From Prevotella sp. (GTDB taxonomy: Bacteria > Bacteroidota > Bacteroidia > Bacteroidales > Bacteroidaceae): a DNA stretch of 5,269 bases. The stretch covers positions 1 through 5,269 of the forward strand of contig JAEEZP010000218.1 of assembly GCA_016291915.1 (NCBI GenBank), given 5' to 3'. Shown piece after piece: positions 4,713 to 5,269 of the stretch. The position numbers and the translations under genes are program-made. The notes below the pieces were generated by a model. The model saw only the letters and a list, made by a program, of their open reading frames with translations, was not told the origin of the DNA and searched no databases. The first letter of the stretch is position 1. Every line of letters begins with the position of its first letter.

Positions 4713-5269
4713 ATGAGCAGAGTATTGATGATTGGCGCCGGTGGCGTCGCTACAGTAGCTGCATTCAAGATCGCACAGAATGCAGATGTGTTTACCGACT
4801 TCATGATTGCAAGTCGTAGAAAAGAGAAGTGCGACCAGATCGTTGAGGCTATCCATAAGGCCGGTTATCCGATGGCTATTCAAACAGCACAGGTAGATGC
4901 TGATGATGTGGAGCAGTTGAAGGTGCTCTTCAATGACTTCAAACCAGAGTTGGTGATCAACCTGGCACTGCCTTATCAGGACCTGACGATTATGGACGCT
5001 TGTCTGGCTTGCGGAGTCAATTATCTGGATACGGCCAACTACGAGCCAAAGGATGAGGCACATTTTGAGTACAGTTGGCAGTGGGCTTATAAGGAGCGTT
5101 TTGAGCAGGCTGGGCTCTGTGCTATTCTCGGTTGCGGCTTCGATCCGGGTGTCAGCGGTATCTACACGGCATACGCCGCTAAGCATCACTTCGACGAGAT
5201 GACCCAGTTGGATATCGTCGATTGCAATGCCGGTAATCATCATAAGGCATTCGCCACCAACTTCAATCC
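4713..5269 (+). CDS. carboxynorspermidine (carboxyspermidine) dehydrogenase, N-terminal 185 residues, cut by window end
   Basis: The reading frame is open from ATG 4713 to the window edge; the family is about 400 residues, so a little under half is visible. It belongs to the saccharopine dehydrogenase-like family. The N-terminal Rossmann fold shows VLMIGAGGVATVAAFK (4-19) with the glycine-rich nucleotide-binding loop, and ASRRKEKC (33-40), where the basic residues after Ser suit NADPH. NLALPYQDLTIMDACLACGVNYLDTANYE (83-111) and GCGFDPGVSGIYTAYAAKH (140-158) are typical of carboxynorspermidine synthase rather than lysine-pathway enzymes. It joins putrescine or diaminopropane to aspartate semialdehyde by NADPH-dependent reduction (EC 1.5.1.43), feeding spermidine or norspermidine synthesis; the partner decarboxylase (nspC) is not in the window. 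No good Shine-Dalgarno is seen; AAGGA at 4681 is too far upstream. Confidence 0.9.
   Translation, partial: MSRVLMIGAGGVATVAAFKIAQNADVFTDFMIASRRKEKCDQIVEAIHKAGYPMAIQTAQVDADDVEQLKVLFNDFKPELVINLALPYQDLTIMDACLACGVNYLDTANYEPKDEAHFEYSWQWAYKERFEQAGLCAILGCGFDPGVSGIYTAYAAKHHFDEMTQLDIVDCNAGNHHKAFATNFN

Noticed and set aside
4338..5243. 301-residue minus-strand open frame
   Set aside because: It is antisense to two well-supported plus-strand genes and shows no recognisable protein features; it arises from codon bias of the sense genes.

Overview
The window looks like chromosomal DNA of a Bacteroidales bacterium, most likely Prevotella or a close relative. Several promoters match the Bacteroidetes type (TTTG, 19-20 bases, TAnnTTTG). 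Ribosome binding sites are weak or absent. The gene set (a RhaD-type aldolase, a secreted beta-helix protein, and a carboxynorspermidine dehydrogenase behind a conserved unknown) also fits. The genus is inferred from style and was not tested by a search.

Left part (1-997): a near-consensus promoter drives a 60-residue CxxC protein of unknown function. One base after its stop begins an AT-rich lipoprotein gene. The last codons of the lipoprotein lie inside a GGGACGGTTC-type repeat like those associated with REP elements and Y1 transposases. The 234 bases after it hold no gene but are dense with structure: the inverse copy of that repeat, an internal consensus promoter, an 8-base-period repeat, a CCCGGG palindrome, and a strong hairpin that probably ends transcripts from the right.

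Middle (998-3735, minus strand): rhaD (rhamnulose-1-phosphate aldolase) is followed 17 bases later by a secreted 634-residue right-handed beta-helix protein that resembles glycoside hydrolases of the GH141 type. Together they suggest release of a deoxysugar from plant or host glycans outside the cytoplasm and its breakdown inside. The other rhamnose genes are not in this window.

Divergent intergenic region (3736-4074, 339 bases): three complete tandem units of 83, 82 and 81 bases and a fourth partial one. Each full unit has a minus-strand promoter with exactly the same geometry (TTTG, 19 bases, TAACTTTG) pointing at rhaD, and an inverted repeat whose core differs between units but stays self-complementary. 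This is the most unusual feature of the window.

Right part (4060-5269, plus strand): a -7 box 7 bases before the start codon suggests a leaderless or nearly leaderless mRNA. It encodes a 199-residue conserved unknown, then the first 185 residues of a carboxynorspermidine (carboxyspermidine) dehydrogenase of polyamine synthesis, cut by the window edge.
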